NCBI GenBank assembly: GCA_027366635.1
Contig: DAHXNE010000090.1
Location: 17,961 to 81,960 of the forward strand
Source: Gammaproteobacteria bacterium
GTDB taxonomy: Bacteria > Pseudomonadota > Gammaproteobacteria > Steroidobacterales > Steroidobacteraceae
Direction: 5' to 3'
Length of the DNA: 64,000 nucleotides
Under the pieces are notes generated by a model. It searched no databases. It was not told the origin of the DNA and was given only the letters and a program-made list of their open reading frames with translations. Positions 29,895 to 38,303 of the stretch are shown piece after piece (position 1 is the first letter of the stretch; each line of letters opens with the position of its first letter). The position numbers were made by a program, and so were the translations under genes.

Positions 29895-30401
29895 TCAGGT
29901 CCCTGGACGCAGAGCTTCAGTCACCTTGGGTGTCAACCTGGGTGTCACCCAAATGTCGTACAGACTCAGAAAAATCATCGCTGTAATGCTCAATACGAAT
30001 GTGCCGCCGCCGACCAGTACCAGGTACACCCAATCCGGGTTCAACTTGGTCAGGAACCATCCGGATACGTCAACAGTAAATCCACAAAATGGCAGCGCCG
30101 CCAATGTCGCCTTCCACCGTGGCGAAAAGCTGGAATGCACAAAGATGAAACCAATCATGAAGAACACCGAAACGAGTCCCATCATGTGGATGTGGGCCAG
30201 CGCCAGCAAGCTCGCATAGCCGACGCCGGGGCCATAATAGGTGACCGAGATATCGTGGACGGACAGTAATGGACTGCCGTTGCTGCCGATGTGGGCAACA
30301 TCCAGATATATCAGAGCGACCAGCACGGCCAACCCGAGAAACAACAACGTCGCCGTAACAAGTGCTTTCATTTCCACGGCAAGTTCCGCCAACGGTTTCA
30401 T
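29895..30401 (-). CDS. Four-helix membrane protein of unknown function, AHIHMMG motif
   Basis: This 168-aa protein has four hydrophobic helices (about 11-33, 60-88, 95-115 and 122-150). Histidines sit in LALAHIHMMGLVSVFFMIGF, inside helix two, which could bind heme or metal. I do not recognise the family with certainty; comparable small membrane proteins occur beside cytochrome c genes in betaproteobacteria. Here a cytochrome c gene and its broken second domain lie upstream on the same strand, which supports a respiratory role by context only. Confidence 0.6.
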   Translation of the reverse strand: MKPLAELAVEMKALVTATLLFLGLAVLVALIYLDVAHIGSNGSPLLSVHDISVTYYGPGVGYASLLALAHIHMMGLVSVFFMIGFIFVHSSFSPRWKATLAALPFCGFTVDVSGWFLTKLNPDWVYLVLVGGGTFVLSITAMIFLSLYDIWVTPRLTPKVTEALRPGT

Positions 30402-30982
30402 AAACGGCTCTCCTCGGCAATAGAATGTCTACGGCAGGCCGGCCACTTCCAGCGCGCCTCCCGCATGGCACTCGGATAACTTGGGCAGGCACTGCGCAGT
30501 GCGCACGAACCGCGACCGCGGACCGATGGCGCCGGGCAGAGGTCCGGGGTCAACGTCGTTGCGGCCAACCCAGGTTCGCGGCCACCGCATTGCGATCCGG
30601 GCCGGCTTGGGAACTCGGGTGCCGCCGGGAATTTACCAGGCTTCGGCGCTCTTGGCTCGTAATCCATTGCTGGCGCAATTGTCGGGACGCCAGCGTCTTT
30701 CACGGGTTCAACCGGGATCGCGCGCCGCCAGCTCGGCAGGATGTCGGTGTGACGCGCGCGAGTGGCGGCCGTGATCTTCACCGCCGCGGAATGATACGCG
30801 GCTGAGGGTACGCCGCCGCTCCCGCCGATGTGGTCAGTTGGATCGAAAAAGCGAACCAGGTTCATGAGGACGAACTGATGCCCGCGCCCATCGGCTCGTG
30901 GCATCATGCCGGTTCTCCCAGGGTCATCGTTTCGAACTGACGTCGCCGACGGCATTCGCGGCAATTGTCTTTTCCGGCAGCC
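30402..30982. other. Stretch between membrane protein and broken cytochrome, no supported gene
   Basis: A minus-strand frame (30398-30964) stays open here but its product is proline/arginine-rich, has no domain and overlaps the next gene's start. The region probably held further coding sequence that has decayed. Confidence 0.4.
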
Positions 30983-31228
30983 TTACGCCGATGGCGCATG
31001 ATCGTCCGTCATCGCGCGCATCTGCGGCTCGCGCAAGTTTTGCACGATACCGTGCCTGAGTGGAGCGGCGTACATGTCCGTCGCGAATGTCGCCAATTGC
31101 TTGCCGATGTGCTCGGCCTGCTGACCGGCGAGTCGCGCGGCTGGGACGTTGCAGAGCGTTCGCGTCTCGTGACATTCCGCGCAGGACGGCCCGGCCACGA
31201 GCGGTGGACTGTGCGTATCCGCGTGGCA
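30983..31228 (-). pseudogene. Second cytochrome c4-like heme domain behind an in-frame stop
   Basis: Reading on in the same frame past the TAA of the upstream cytochrome gives about 81 codons with a heme site (GPSCAECHET) and the cytochrome c4-like segment ARLAGQQAEHIGKQLATF. Diheme c4 cytochromes have two such halves. The TAA at 31229-31231 therefore appears to split a former diheme protein. Independent translation from GTG 31198 is possible but would give a product without a signal peptide, which could not receive heme. Confidence 0.6.
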
Positions 31229-31588
31229 TTACTTTTTAGCCCTGCCCGAGCCGACGGAGATTTTAACCGATGAATAATAGGCTGCGATGTTCCGCAGTTC
31301 CGTCAGCGGTATCGATTTGACCATTTCGTTCATCACGCCGGCTTGTCGTGTTCCACGCTTGAACGCGATGAGCTGTTCCATAAGGTACTCGTAGTGCTGG
31401 CCCGCCAGGTTCGGTATGTCGCTGGCCACTGATAAGCCGCGCGCGCCGTGACAGGTCGCGCACAACGTCGACTGGACACGTCCGAGCTTCGGACTCGGTC
31501 GGGCAACGTCAGCGGGCGCTGTTCCGAATGCAATGGCGACACCGGCGGCCACAAGACCACAAGCGAACAGAACGATAAGGATGCGCAT
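31229..31588 (-). CDS. Class I cytochrome c, c4-like first domain
   Basis: This 119-aa periplasmic cytochrome has a signal peptide (about 1-26) and one heme site, C43xxC46H47 (LCATCHGARG). The segment PNLAGQHYEYLMEQLIAFKRG is typical of c4/c5 halves; M86 or M89 can be the axial methionine. It ends in SGRAKK before TAA, after which the frame continues with a second heme domain. It may function as a monoheme protein. Confidence 0.8.
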   Translation of the reverse strand: MRILIVLFACGLVAAGVAIAFGTAPADVARPSPKLGRVQSTLCATCHGARGLSVASDIPNLAGQHYEYLMEQLIAFKRGTRQAGVMNEMVKSIPLTELRNIAAYYSSVKISVGSGRAKK

Positions 31589-32716
31589 GGGTGCTTAAAC
31601 TCCTTGCTGGACGAATTACCGCCGGATCGCGTCAGAACTGATGTCGTGAAACATCGAAGCTCATGCCAGCGTGGACCCGGACGATGCCCGAGGAGTTACG
31701 TGAGGAAGCGTGTGCAACGATGACGCGACTCGGCCGGTTTCGGGTGGCGCGGTCACTGCGGCTGACTGGGGTGGTGTGCATATCATTGACCGTGGGGTAA
31801 TGATGATGCTGGCGGCGTCGGCCGCGATCCGGACATCGGTCAATATTCTACGCAAAATACTTTGGCATCTCCATTGTTTGTCCTCTGGTTGCCCTGGCAT
31901 CGGGAGCAAAGAATACTTACACGGTCCGCCGCGTCGCCATACGTAGATTCCACGTGCCGGCGGGCGACGACTATGCGGCAGAGTGCTTGCTCTGCGCCCG
32001 ATTGGCACGCATGATCGCGATTACAATGGTCCTGTCGGTCTGCTATCGGGCCGGCTCGCGCTGATCAGCGACACTGCCTATGGCATAGGCGACGCGCTGA
32101 CCGTGGTTTATGCGCGGCGCGGCGCGCGATGCGCAATACGTCCGCCCCAGGTAACTGTTCCGACGCCTTTGGAGTGCATCATCCGGCAACCTAAGCCAAG
32201 GTGACGAAGGTCGCCCTCGCGGTGCCGCGCTTTCTCAGCGCTGGCGCATGCCGCTGTGGCACGAGGCATCCGTGGGATTCTTGTCGCAGCAGGCGAGCGG
32301 CGCGTATTGCGACATGGTCGCCATGGCCGAAGCCGGTCGATGCGCGGGCGGTGACCGCAGTTGTGGCGCGGGAGTATCGTGCCGAGCGCGCATCCGGTGA
32401 GCGCGCACAGTCTCGACAGCGTACCTGTGCTCACTCCGGGACGCTGTCTGCAGTCTGCGCTACCCGGGAGGGGCGGCCGACGCCGGTCCGCAACCCGGGC
32501 GGCTCACCGGGCCGAAGTTGTATGGGATAGGGCGGCGGGCGCAGGGATGCGAGCCGCTGCTGCTCAGCGGTGACGACGGCTGATACACCGCCCCGAGAAG
32601 CCGGCTTCGCGACGTGAGTTCGGTCGAGGTGACTGTCTTGCCCGCGCCGGCGAGTTGCTTGCCGCGGACCGTTGCGCTCATACTCGACCGGTCATTCGCA
32701 GCAGAGATGGTGACGT
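31589..32716. other. Long gene-poor stretch with decayed coding sequence
   Basis: About 1.1 kb without an intact gene. Frames are short on both strands; the only family signal is a short-chain dehydrogenase-like scrap at 32031-32138. No terminator, tRNA or IS end is evident. Confidence 0.5.
32031..32138 (+). pseudogene. Remnant of a short-chain dehydrogenase N-terminus
   Basis: The frame reads LSGRLALISDTAYGIGDAL followed by TVVYARRGARCAI. This follows the SDR opening pattern (L-x-G-R-x-A-L-I-T-G-x3-G-I-G-x-A) including the YARRGAR helix end, but the first glycine of the cofactor motif has become aspartate and no catalytic half follows. Confidence 0.4.
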
Positions 32717-33076
32717 ATGTCTGAATTGAAGAGTAAAGCAGATCCGTCGCGGCGCGCTTTCCTTGCGGGCGCTACCGTGGCGGTGGTGGCGGTCATCGCT
32801 GGTGGCCTGAAGCCGCGCACGGCCCGGGCCGCGGGTGCCAAGCTGCCGCATCTGACGGATGCCGACCCGCTGGCGAAGTCGCTTGGTTACACGCCGAACC
32901 ACAACAAGGTCGACAAGGCGGAGCAGCCGACGTACAAGGCCGGAGAGTATTGCTCGTTGTGCAGCTTCTTCCAAGGAGCGCCCGGGGAAAAGTCCGGCTG
33001 CGCAGGGTGTCAGCTTTTTCCTGGTTACTCGGTGAACGCCCAAGGTTGGTGCGCATCCTTCAGCGCGCGGTCCTGA
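32717..33076 (+). CDS. High-potential iron-sulfur protein (HiPIP)
   Basis: This 119-aa periplasmic electron carrier has a [4Fe-4S] cluster bound by the four cysteines in YCSLCSFFQG, GCAGCQLFPG and GWCASF. SRRAFLAGA near residues 11-19 is a twin-arginine (Tat) signal, as expected for a protein exported folded. HiPIPs donate electrons to reaction centres or terminal oxidases. Nearby cytochrome genes fit a respiratory role. It is convergent with btuB. Confidence 0.93.
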   Translation: MSELKSKADPSRRAFLAGATVAVVAVIAGGLKPRTARAAGAKLPHLTDADPLAKSLGYTPNHNKVDKAEQPTYKAGEYCSLCSFFQGAPGEKSGCAGCQLFPGYSVNAQGWCASFSARS

Positions 33077-33094
33077 TCGCCCGCCGACCCGATG

Positions 33095-33123
33095 ACGCTC
33101 GCCCGCGTCCCGCGGGCGAGCGT
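33095..33123. terminator. Strong hairpin between convergent HiPIP and btuB-like genes
   Basis: ACGCTCGCCCG and CGGGCGAGCGT pair perfectly over 11 bp around a 7-nt loop. It lies between two converging genes; no T-tract follows, so it would act as a bidirectional structural end. Confidence 0.5.
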
Positions 33124-33202
33124 TCGCATGGCGAGTCGCGTGAGCCGCGCACGTGGAATCCGCGGCGCGTGGCCGTGATCGAGGTGCCGGCGCAATGGAC
33201 GC

Positions 33203-35212
33203 TTACCAGGGCCGCCACGTCAGCCCGACGAACAGGCCGAAAGGCAGGGAGTTGTAGCCGTAGGCCGTCTCGTATTGCTTATCGAAGACGTTCTGGGCGC
33301 GTACGTTCCAGCGCAGGGACGAGGTGATCGGCCCGCCCGCCGTCAGCGTGACGGTGGTGTAGCTGCCGAGCGTTACGGGTACGGTCGTGAAGGTCGGAGT
33401 GTAGGCAAGATCCGGGCGCGGTCCGGTGTAATGGATGAGAACGCCGGTCCACACGCGCCCGAAGTCGTATTGCAGGCTGACGTTGGCGATGCTGCGCGCG
33501 AGGCGCTGCAGCGTCGGGCTTCCAGGCTCGCTGACGGCAAGTGGCTGCTGCAAGGTCAGGTTCGCATCGTAGCTCAATCGCCGCCACACGCCGCGCGCGC
33601 TGAGTTGCAGGCCGCGGGTTCGGGTGCGCGCTATGTTCTGAAACTGAGTCAGCCCGGCCGGTGTCGTGCCGTAGCCCCACAGGTTGCTCCCCGTGGTCTG
33701 GAACAAGGTGGCGCGCACGATGGCCGATGCTCGGGACCACTGCAGCGCCGCCTGAATCGTGTGGGCGGATTCGGGCTTCAGCCGCGGATTTGCGGCCCAG
33801 TACGGACTGTTGTAGTAGAGGTAACCGAGCGGCGGTGCGTTGAAGGCGGTCGCGTAGCTGGCGATCGCCTTGAAACCGCCGCCGAGCCGGCGGCCGTAAC
33901 CGGCGAATAACGTGTTCTTGCTGTCGGCGTAGCCCGAGAACTGATCGTGCCGTAGGTTCAATTGGACGTCATTGCCGGCGATGGAGCCAACGACGCCGGC
34001 AAAGATGGCCGTGACGTTGCGCGACACGCTGGGAATGCCGCCCTGGCCGGAACTCGTGACGGATTGCTGCTGGCGAGTCGCGCCGCCGGTGACGGTCCAA
34101 TTGGGGGCCAGCTTCACGACGTTGCGCCACAGCAGGTCGATGTGGGTGGATCGATACGCGGACGCGAAGCTGCCGAGATTCGCGTCATTGGTGGTCTGGC
34201 GGGAAAGGCTTAGGTATGAGCTCCAGGCGGCGTCGATGCGATTGTCGCTGAAGGCCTGCAGAAGCTCCTGTCGCGTCCGGCCGCCGGCCGTATCGTTGTC
34301 GTAGGTGTAACGCCCGTCACTGACGAAGGCGCGCACACCGAGGGCCTGGTGGGGGGCGAGTTCCTGCTCGATCGATCCGTTCACCGACAGGTTGTGATAC
34401 CCGTCGGAGCGGTCCGAGGTGGTCAGGTCGCTTTGCGCCGGATTGATCGAGGGGATGCCGGCGGTGGTATAGCGACTGACTCCTAGCTGCATGCGCGTGG
34501 CATGGATCTGGCCGCTGAGGTTGGCCGAAGCCGTGACCGTGTTGCGGCTTCCAGCGGTCATGGAAACCATGGCGTGCGGCGTGCGGCTTCCGGTTCGCGT
34601 CGTGATGAGGATGGCGCCACCGATTGCGCCGGAGCCGTAGATCGCCGAGACGTTGCCGTGGATGATCTCGATGCGGCGGATCTGGTCCGTGGTGATGTTC
34701 TCGAGGTAATTGCCGCCCCCGGAAGCGTCTTCCGGAGTGATGGGGACACCGTTGAGCAGTACGAGGACCCCGGCATCAATGCCGCCGAATCCCTCGAGGT
34801 AGGTCGTCGCGGGCTGTCCGGGACCGCCGCTTGAGGTGACTTGCACGCCGCCGACACGCTGCAGAAGCGTCGTGAGGTTCTTCGCGCCGCTGTCCTTGAT
34901 TTCCTTGCGGGTGATCACGCTCACGGTCGGCAGTGCCTGGGCCAGGGGCTGGGGAAACGTGGTCGCCGAGATGACCACGGGCTGTACCGTCTCCGGCAGC
35001 CCGGAGGCTCTGGCGGGGGCGGGCGGACCCAGCAGGCACAGTGGGGCCGCCAATGCGGTGAGGGTCCCGGCGAGCGATGCGGATCGAGCGCCGATGCTGC
35101 GGCGGCGAGTCGCTCGAATGCCATCGCTCGGATCGGTGTGTTCGGAATCGCGGCCGCGGCAGGTCGCGGGGGCGAGTCGGGTGTAGAGGTCGCGGTTCGA
35201 AATCATTCGCAT
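33203..35212 (-). CDS. btuB: TonB-dependent vitamin B12 receptor, BtuB-like
   Basis: This 669-aa outer-membrane receptor has an N-terminal signal region (to about ARASG, residue 70), a plug domain (about 85-190 with VLLNGVPITPEDASGGG and IRRIEIIHGNVSAIYGSGAIGGAILITT) and a 22-strand barrel ending in FVGLTWRPW. The plug opening VISATTFPQPLAQALPTVSVIT resembles BtuB. The B12 riboswitch upstream on the same strand makes cobalamin or a cobinamide the likely cargo. The start at 35212 has GGAG about 10 nt upstream; the signal region is long, so a later start is possible. Confidence 0.88.
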   Translation of the reverse strand: MRMISNRDLYTRLAPATCRGRDSEHTDPSDGIRATRRRSIGARSASLAGTLTALAAPLCLLGPPAPARASGLPETVQPVVISATTFPQPLAQALPTVSVITRKEIKDSGAKNLTTLLQRVGGVQVTSSGGPGQPATTYLEGFGGIDAGVLVLLNGVPITPEDASGGGNYLENITTDQIRRIEIIHGNVSAIYGSGAIGGAILITTRTGSRTPHAMVSMTAGSRNTVTASANLSGQIHATRMQLGVSRYTTAGIPSINPAQSDLTTSDRSDGYHNLSVNGSIEQELAPHQALGVRAFVSDGRYTYDNDTAGGRTRQELLQAFSDNRIDAAWSSYLSLSRQTTNDANLGSFASAYRSTHIDLLWRNVVKLAPNWTVTGGATRQQQSVTSSGQGGIPSVSRNVTAIFAGVVGSIAGNDVQLNLRHDQFSGYADSKNTLFAGYGRRLGGGFKAIASYATAFNAPPLGYLYYNSPYWAANPRLKPESAHTIQAALQWSRASAIVRATLFQTTGSNLWGYGTTPAGLTQFQNIARTRTRGLQLSARGVWRRLSYDANLTLQQPLAVSEPGSPTLQRLARSIANVSLQYDFGRVWTGVLIHYTGPRPDLAYTPTFTTVPVTLGSYTTVTLTAGGPITSSLRWNVRAQNVFDKQYETAYGYNSLPFGLFVGLTWRPW

Positions 35213-35429
35213 TACAGCACTCCGTTCATCAGCCCCCTGGGGGGCGTGGCACGATGGCCGATGCGAATGGCGCGATCGCGCGCGAGCGTCGCCGGCGGAG
35301 CCACTGCTCCACCTACGCTCTTGCGGCGGTACATGTGGAATCTCGATCCCACGGCCCTCGCATCGGTCTCAATGTCACCGCTGCGAATGACCGCTCCGTG
35401 TGGTACGCCCCGCCCACCGGTTGGGTGAC

Positions 35430-35607
35430 TGTACTGGCAGGTCTCCTGGCTCGCGGGTCATCGTCTTGCGTCCGGCCTTCCCGGTTTCCCAGTGACCATC
35501 GTGGACGCGGACTCGCCGCTCACAGTTACGGGGGTAGCCGCGGCATTGACTTTCGTCTCACCGCGTTCCCTCTTGCCTCCCCGGCCTTGACCGGGGAACC
35601 AGCACGC
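35430..35607 (-). promoter_or_regulatory. Cobalamin (adenosylcobalamin) riboswitch
   Basis: On the minus strand the leader shows the conserved aptamer parts in order: GAGGGAACGCGGTGAGACG, then AATGCCGCGGCTACCCCCG with AACTGTGAGC (the B12-box region), GGGAAGGCCGGACG, and the 3' end GAGCCAGGAGACCTGCC. It lies about 220 nt before the btuB-like ATG, so it likely represses the receptor when B12 is abundant. The 5' boundary is approximate. Confidence 0.88.
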
Positions 35608-35819
35608 CGGCGGGAGTCTCGCCTTAGCCGCGCCTTCCGTCAAGCCGGAGTCTTGTCCAACGAGGTACGAGCCGGGAGCAGGGGGCGTGTGATCCTCGAT
35701 GGTGAGTTCGGTATGCTTGGCGACCTCGTGCCTGTTGCCGATGCGCCCGGCACGCGCACCGCGATCACCGACGCAGGAACAAAAGGGGCGCTCCAGGCTG
35801 GATTCCTACGGCAGGCTGA

Positions 35820-36560
35820 TCAATCAACAGTGCCGGATCGTCGTACTGTGATCAGGGCGGACGCCACGTGCGGCCCGCCGTACCAGAATTTCCAGCCAAG
35901 TCTGCGGCGTTCGACGGTCGTGCCGGGCTGCGCGGCCAGGTATCGCTCGTATGCCGCCGTGTGACCGATATCTACGATGAGCGCGGTGCCGCGCGGCTTG
36001 AGGACCCGCAGTATTTCCGCCAATGCCTGCTCGCGGCCCCTGGCATTACCGATATTGTGTATGGCGAGACTGCTGGTCACGACATCGAAGCTGCCGTCCG
36101 GGAATGGCAGCCTTCTCATATCCGCGGTGTGCAGCTCGACGCGTTCCTCAACGCCTTCGAGTTTCGCGTTTTGGAGGGCGTGTTGTTCACTGTTGCCCGA
36201 TTGGTCCTTGGTGGACCACAGATCGACTCCGACTGCATGCCCCTCGGGAAGATGTTTCGCCGCGAGCATCAAGACGGCGCCCCGACCGCAGCCGACATCA
36301 AGAAGACGCTCATCTCCACGCATTGCGAGTGACTCGAGCAGCTCGGTCCAGATTGCGAACTTGCCGCGGCGAGTGGTGTACAGGTAACTCAATGCCGCCA
36401 AAGCGAAGATGACCGCCATTGCCGCCAGGACGGGTTGCGGCGATTTGAACACTATGAATGCGATGAGCGAACCGGTGACGCTCGCGATTGCTGCTGCAGC
36501 CAAGCCATACAGCACGTACGGTGCATCGACGCCGTAGTCACCACGCGGGATCGCTTTCAT
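35820..36560 (-). CDS. Membrane-anchored SAM-dependent methyltransferase
   Basis: This 246-aa protein has two N-terminal hydrophobic helices (about 14-34 and 40-60) followed by a class I methyltransferase domain. SAM motif I is LLDVGCGRGAVLML (about 85-98), motif II around AVGVDLW, and FDVVTSSLAIHNI is the motif IV region. UbiE/arsM-like, but the substrate is unknown. The ATG overlaps the stop of a small ORF upstream (ATGA), so a preceding gene was probably coupled to it. Confidence 0.8.
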   Translation of the reverse strand: MKAIPRGDYGVDAPYVLYGLAAAAIASVTGSLIAFIVFKSPQPVLAAMAVIFALAALSYLYTTRRGKFAIWTELLESLAMRGDERLLDVGCGRGAVLMLAAKHLPEGHAVGVDLWSTKDQSGNSEQHALQNAKLEGVEERVELHTADMRRLPFPDGSFDVVTSSLAIHNIGNARGREQALAEILRVLKPRGTALIVDIGHTAAYERYLAAQPGTTVERRRLGWKFWYGGPHVASALITVRRSGTVD

Positions 36561-36760
36561 GCGGCAGAAACCGCGGGCGGGCCGAATTGCGGCGTTCGGT
36601 TGATGGCATTGGGATCGGATTGCGCGGAAGCGAATGCGCCGCCGATCCGGATGAGCATGTTCTCGTACGCCTCGTGCATGCGGTCTTTGATGCTGGTGAG
36701 GAACTCCCGGTAACATCCCGGGCCGCCGACGTCATCGGAAAGGGCTGCCCGCACACCGTC
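36557..36760 (-). CDS. Small or truncated ORF coupled to the methyltransferase
   Basis: The frame stops at 36557, sharing ATGA with the methyltransferase start, so translation is probably coupled. The C-terminal part reads REFLTSIKDRMHEAYENMLI and then IGGAFASAQSDPNAINRTPQ. No family is recognised and no clear start codon is seen; the frame runs upstream into transposase remnants. It may be the tail of a gene cut by an insertion. The 5' limit given is approximate. Confidence 0.35.
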   Translation of the reverse strand, partial: DGVRAALSDDVGGPGCYREFLTSIKDRMHEAYENMLIRIGGAFASAQSDPNAINRTPQFGPPAVSAA

Positions 36761-37291
36761 GGAGCGCACCGAATGGTAGCAGTCCACGTTGGGTCTTGGA
36801 AGCGGCAGTCTTGTCCGAGGAGGTACGGGCCCGGTGAAGCGGCGCCTGCGTCGCGGACCTCTTGGACGGGCTTTGCTCAACGTGTTGTATTGTGCCCGTC
36901 TGCTCGTTGGGTGACCGAGTGACGATTGCGGGCGGATAGGATTGCAAAATCCGTGGATATATTGCGCGATCGCTCTGTGGGCCTGCCGTCTCGTCGCATG
37001 CGGTTCGGTCGCCTCTGCGGTCTTCTGCGCCGATGCTCGATCCGCCTGACGGGTGCCGCAGCGCATCGATGCGCGGCTGGTCATGTCGCGATACGGCAGC
37101 GGATTGGCCGAGCTGCGCGCGGGCCCATCGCTTGCCGGGCGCGCGGATGTCGCTGCCGCCACAAGACTTTACCCTGCCGTGGCCAGGCGCTTGGCGCGCC
37201 TGGGACTGGTTCCCTGACGGGCGCCTTGCGGCTGTCTTGCCCGATCCGGGCATGGCTGCGAGAATCAGGCCAAACCCGTCGAGGCAGGTGC
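36761..37291. other. Stretch before the ketopantoate-reductase-like gene, no intact gene
   Basis: About 530 bases, including an IS3-like transposase scrap at 36887-37003. The rest holds no recognised motif; open frames upstream of 37292 are unsupported extensions. Confidence 0.45.
36887..37003 (-). pseudogene. C-terminal remnant of an IS3-family transposase
   Basis: The frame reads HATRRQAHRAIAQYIHGFCN and then PIRPQSSLGHPTSRRAQY. This follows the end of the IS3 OrfB integrase core (ATREEARRAI..YI..FYN..R.HSSLGY.SP). Only about 40 residues remain; the DDE residues and terminal inverted repeats are not seen. Confidence 0.6.
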
Positions 37292-38275
37292 ATGTCCAGC
37301 GCGCAGTTCGTCATTCTCGGGCCGGGTGCGCTCGGCAGCATTCTGGCGGCTCATCTGGCCCGTGCGGGGCATTCGGTGGCGGTGCTGGCGCGCGGCGCGC
37401 GCGCCCGGAACATCGAGCAACAGGGGCTGAGGATCAACGGGTTGGCCGAGATCACCGGTCCTGTTCGGGTGCTCACCGACCCGCGCGCACTGCGCGCTGC
37501 GGACTATCTGATTGTGGCGACGAAAACGCCGGGTACCCAGGCGGCGCTCGAGAATCTGCGGCACGTGCAAGTGGGCGTCGCGTTCTCGGTTCAGAACGGC
37601 CTGATGAAGGACGAGTTGCTGGCGGAGGCATTCGGCGCCGGCCACGTGCTGGGTGCCCTTGCCAACACCAGCGGCGAGCTGCTGCCGTCCGGGGAGGTTC
37701 TTTTCACGCGCAACGTGAGCCTGATGCTCGGAGAGCTGGACGGCACGGTCAGCGAGCGCGCCCGGCGTCTTGCGGCGATCCTCGACGAATCGGGCGTGCG
37801 CTCGAGCGCGGTGAGCGGCATCCGCTCGTGGGAGTGGAGCAAATTCGTTGCATGGCTGGCGCTGATCGGCCTGGCCGTGACGACGCGTACGGTGACGGGG
37901 CGCTATCTCAGCGACCCGGACGGCGCGTGGTTCCTCGTGCAGATGGTGCGCGAGGCGGCGCGGGTGGCCCGGGCCGCGGGCATCGAGTTGATCGAAGAGG
38001 GCGCGATCCTGCCGCTGCGGACCATTCTGTCCGGATCGGAGTCGCAAGCCGTCGCGGCGGTGCGCGCGGCGGGCGAAGCGTTCGCCGTCGACGCGCCGGA
38101 GCACCGCATGTCGGCGCTGCAGGACCTCGAGGCCGGACGACGGCTGGAGGTGCAGGAGACCTTTGGGGACATGGTGCGCCGGGCGAAGGAACTGGACGTT
38201 CACGCGCCCCTGCTCGCGGCGACCTACCACTTGGTCGCCGCCATCGATCGGATCAACTGCGGCTCACAGCGGTGA
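37292..38275 (+). CDS. Ketopantoate reductase family oxidoreductase (PanE/ApbA-like)
   Basis: This 327-aa NADPH-dependent enzyme reduces 2-ketopantoate or a related 2-keto acid. The Rossmann motif GPGALGS is at residues 10-16. The catalytic lysine is in SWEWSKFVAWLALIGL, and LLPSGEVLFTRNVSLMLGEL fits the family. N-terminal NADP domain and C-terminal helical domain are both present. ATG 37292 gives a standard start directly before the Rossmann fold; the long upstream open frame is not used. Several PanE paralogues occur in many genomes, so the pantothenate role is not certain. Confidence 0.87.
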   Translation: MSSAQFVILGPGALGSILAAHLARAGHSVAVLARGARARNIEQQGLRINGLAEITGPVRVLTDPRALRAADYLIVATKTPGTQAALENLRHVQVGVAFSVQNGLMKDELLAEAFGAGHVLGALANTSGELLPSGEVLFTRNVSLMLGELDGTVSERARRLAAILDESGVRSSAVSGIRSWEWSKFVAWLALIGLAVTTRTVTGRYLSDPDGAWFLVQMVREAARVARAAGIELIEEGAILPLRTILSGSESQAVAAVRAAGEAFAVDAPEHRMSALQDLEAGRRLEVQETFGDMVRRAKELDVHAPLLAATYHLVAAIDRINCGSQR

Positions 38276-38303
38276 GCTGCACAGGCGCTGCCGGGCGGAG
38301 CGC

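Noticed and set aside
30398..30964. 188-aa minus-strand ORF between the membrane protein and the cytochrome fragment
   Set aside because: Proline/arginine-rich, no family signal, and it runs into the start of the next gene.
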